This document shows, piece after piece, positions 12,752 to 13,653 of a stretch of 13,653 nucleotides of DNA. Made by a program: the position numbers and the translations under genes. The stretch is taken from contig CAKZIH010000056.1 of assembly GCA_936931335.1 (NCBI GenBank), forward strand, positions 1 to 13,653. Reading direction: 5' to 3'. Every line of letters starts with the position of its first letter. Positions within the stretch are counted from its first letter, which is position 1. This DNA comes from an uncultured Nostocoides sp. Its GTDB lineage: Bacteria > Actinomycetota > Actinomycetes > Actinomycetales > Dermatophilaceae. The notes under the pieces are model-generated. The model was not told the DNA's origin and made no database searches. It saw only the letters and a program-made list of their open reading frames with translations.

Positions 12752-13653
12752 TTAGGAGCGCAGGTACGCGGTAACCTCGCCCTCCCAGCGCTGCGGGTCT
12801 GTGTTCCACTCCTTGCAGTGGCGCGCGGTGTCCCAGGGCACCAGGGTGACCAGGTCGGGGCGGGCCGCGGCGAGCTGCTGCGAGGGGCCGACGGGCACGA
12901 ACTCATCGTCCACGGAGTGGATGAGCAGCATCGGGTGATGCACCTCGTCGGCCCGGGCGACCCAATTGGTCTGTGCGACATCGACCGCCTCGTGGACGCC
13001 GAGCAGGCGGCGCGACCAGCGCTTGCCCATGAGCGTGCGGCTCAGGCCCTCGACCGGTCCGGGCACGCCGTGGCCCTTGGCGTGGTGGCGCAGCACGTCG
13101 TTCCAGTCAACAACCGGACCGTCGAGGACGACGCGGGTGACCGTCTCGGCGAGCGGCGATTGGGCCAGCAACTGCAGAATGATCGCCCCGCCCATCGACC
13201 AGCCGACCAGGCTGATCTCGCGGGCGCCGCGCTCGATCGCGTAGGCGAGGGCGGCCTCGATGTCACGCCATTCGGACAGGCCGAGGTTGTAGCGCCCGTC
13301 CGGACCGGCCGGGGCTCCCTCGTCGTTGCGGTAGCTGGGCACGAGCACGGTATGCCGGGCCGCCAGCGCCGGCCCGATGCCCCGGATGGTTTCCTCGCGG
13401 CGCGCGCCGCGGCCGTGGACCAGGACCGCCCAGCGGCTCCCGTCGCCGGTGCCGGGGATCTCCCAGGCCGGCATCGGCCCCAGATCGGTGGCGATCTCGA
13501 CATGCCTGGTGGCCAGGCCGAGGCTGATTTCCGGTGGGGCACAGTAGTAATAGCTGTTCCAGCGGGCCGGGCCGGGCCGCAGGATGCCGAAGTCGCGGCC
13601 GAGGATCTCGCGGCATACCCGCTCTTCGTCGCGCTCGAGGATCTCGCCGACAC
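12752..13653 (-). CDS. Alpha/beta hydrolase family protein, 5' end outside window
   Basis: The frame is open from the right edge to a TAA at 12752, about 300 codons. An internal ATG at 13474 gives 240 residues, but the upstream in-frame residues (RWNSYYYCAPPEISLGL) look coding, so the real start is probably beyond the window. The fold is a serine hydrolase: oxyanion segment LVHGRGARREE, nucleophile elbow GWSMGG (Ser codon 13198-13196), acid in HSVDDEFVP (Asp codon 12907-12905) and catalytic His in DTARHCKEW (codon 12820-12818). The C-terminus closes 45 bp after the RibD-like gene, convergently. The substrate cannot be inferred. The GTATGC motif occurs twice in it (13350, 13613). Confidence 0.88.
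   Translation of the reverse strand, partial: VGEILERDEERVCREILGRDFGILRPGPARWNSYYYCAPPEISLGLATRHVEIATDLGPMPAWEIPGTGDGSRWAVLVHGRGARREETIRGIGPALAARHTVLVPSYRNDEGAPAGPDGRYNLGLSEWRDIEAALAYAIERGAREISLVGWSMGGAIILQLLAQSPLAETVTRVVLDGPVVDWNDVLRHHAKGHGVPGPVEGLSRTLMGKRWSRRLLGVHEAVDVAQTNWVARADEVHHPMLLIHSVDDEFVPVGPSQQLAAARPDLVTLVPWDTARHCKEWNTDPQRWEGEVTAYLRS

Larger units (their letters stand above)
689..13618. repeat. Dispersed over-represented motif GTATGC/GCATAC (29 copies)
   Basis: GTATGC reads on the plus strand at 689, 1534, 2387, 2777, 4076, 4347, 7202, 8008, 8131, 9197, 10769, 11789 and 13350. Its complement GCATAC is at 2801, 2866, 3069, 4152, 6314, 6940, 7355, 7692, 8381, 9332, 10558, 11043, 11604, 12312, 12737 and 13613. 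Fourteen copies extend to GGTATGCC/GGCATACC (2386, 2800, 2865, 3068, 4346, 6313, 6939, 8380, 9331, 11042, 11788, 13349, 13612 and, with one base varied, others), commonly flanked by a further G or C. Copies fall in every reading frame, on both strands and in gaps. Base composition alone would give about 4-5 hexamers if G+C is near 68%. The function is unknown. Confidence 0.75.

Noticed and set aside
689..13618. GTATGC motif as a CRISPR or mobile-element repeat
   Set aside because: Copies are scattered, embedded in conserved genes and have no common flanks, spacers or target-site duplications.

Overview
The window is high-G+C DNA (roughly two thirds G+C by eye) with dense, short-spaced genes, GTG starts and an actinobacterial gene set: a GAP/SfLAP-type membrane protein, a RibD-C-like reductase, PPK2, an actinobacterial-style DedA protein and a Gly-Cys-Val tRNA cluster. 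An actinobacterium is likely, perhaps of the Intrasporangiaceae/Dermatophilaceae type, but the family is a guess. No IS element, phage gene, CRISPR array or rRNA is visible, so this looks like ordinary chromosome. No stretch over 300 bases lacks a gene.

Layout. 1-1624: a divergent fatty-acid pair, a crotonase (minus, cut by the left edge) and an acyl-CoA dehydrogenase (plus). 1646-4321: a minus-strand run of three genes, SIS-domain sugar-phosphate isomerase/deaminase, ROK sugar kinase and PIG-L/LmbE deacetylase, which reads as an amino-sugar module. 4322-4566: a divergent regulatory region with a 10-bp-arm inverted repeat. 4567-5892: a YihY/BrkB membrane protein with a lysine-rich tail. 5929-7158: ornithine aminotransferase (rocD). 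7216-7941: a DedA-like membrane protein (minus), converging on rocD over a strong hairpin. 7998-9431: a TetR regulator (minus) divergent from a GAP-family membrane protein (plus), with two palindromic operators between them. 9494-9755: three tRNA genes (minus; order of transcription Gly, Cys, Val) ending in a strong terminator. 9672-11965: PPK2 followed by a second YihY-family protein (minus); the second ORF runs through the tRNA-Gly gene. 12002-12706: RibD-C-like reductase (plus), divergent from PPK2. 12752-13653: an alpha/beta hydrolase (minus), cut by the right edge.

The most notable non-gene signal is a dispersed, strongly over-represented motif, GTATGC/GCATAC (29 copies, 14 of them extended to GGTATGCC/GGCATACC). 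It lies on both strands and in all three reading frames, forces rare codons such as ATA and GTA, and also occurs in a terminator hairpin. Functionally the window is a set of small independent units: fatty-acid degradation, amino-sugar metabolism, arginine/ornithine catabolism, a self-regulated membrane-protein pair, tRNAs and polyphosphate metabolism. Only the SIS-ROK-PIG-L run looks like a true pathway cluster.
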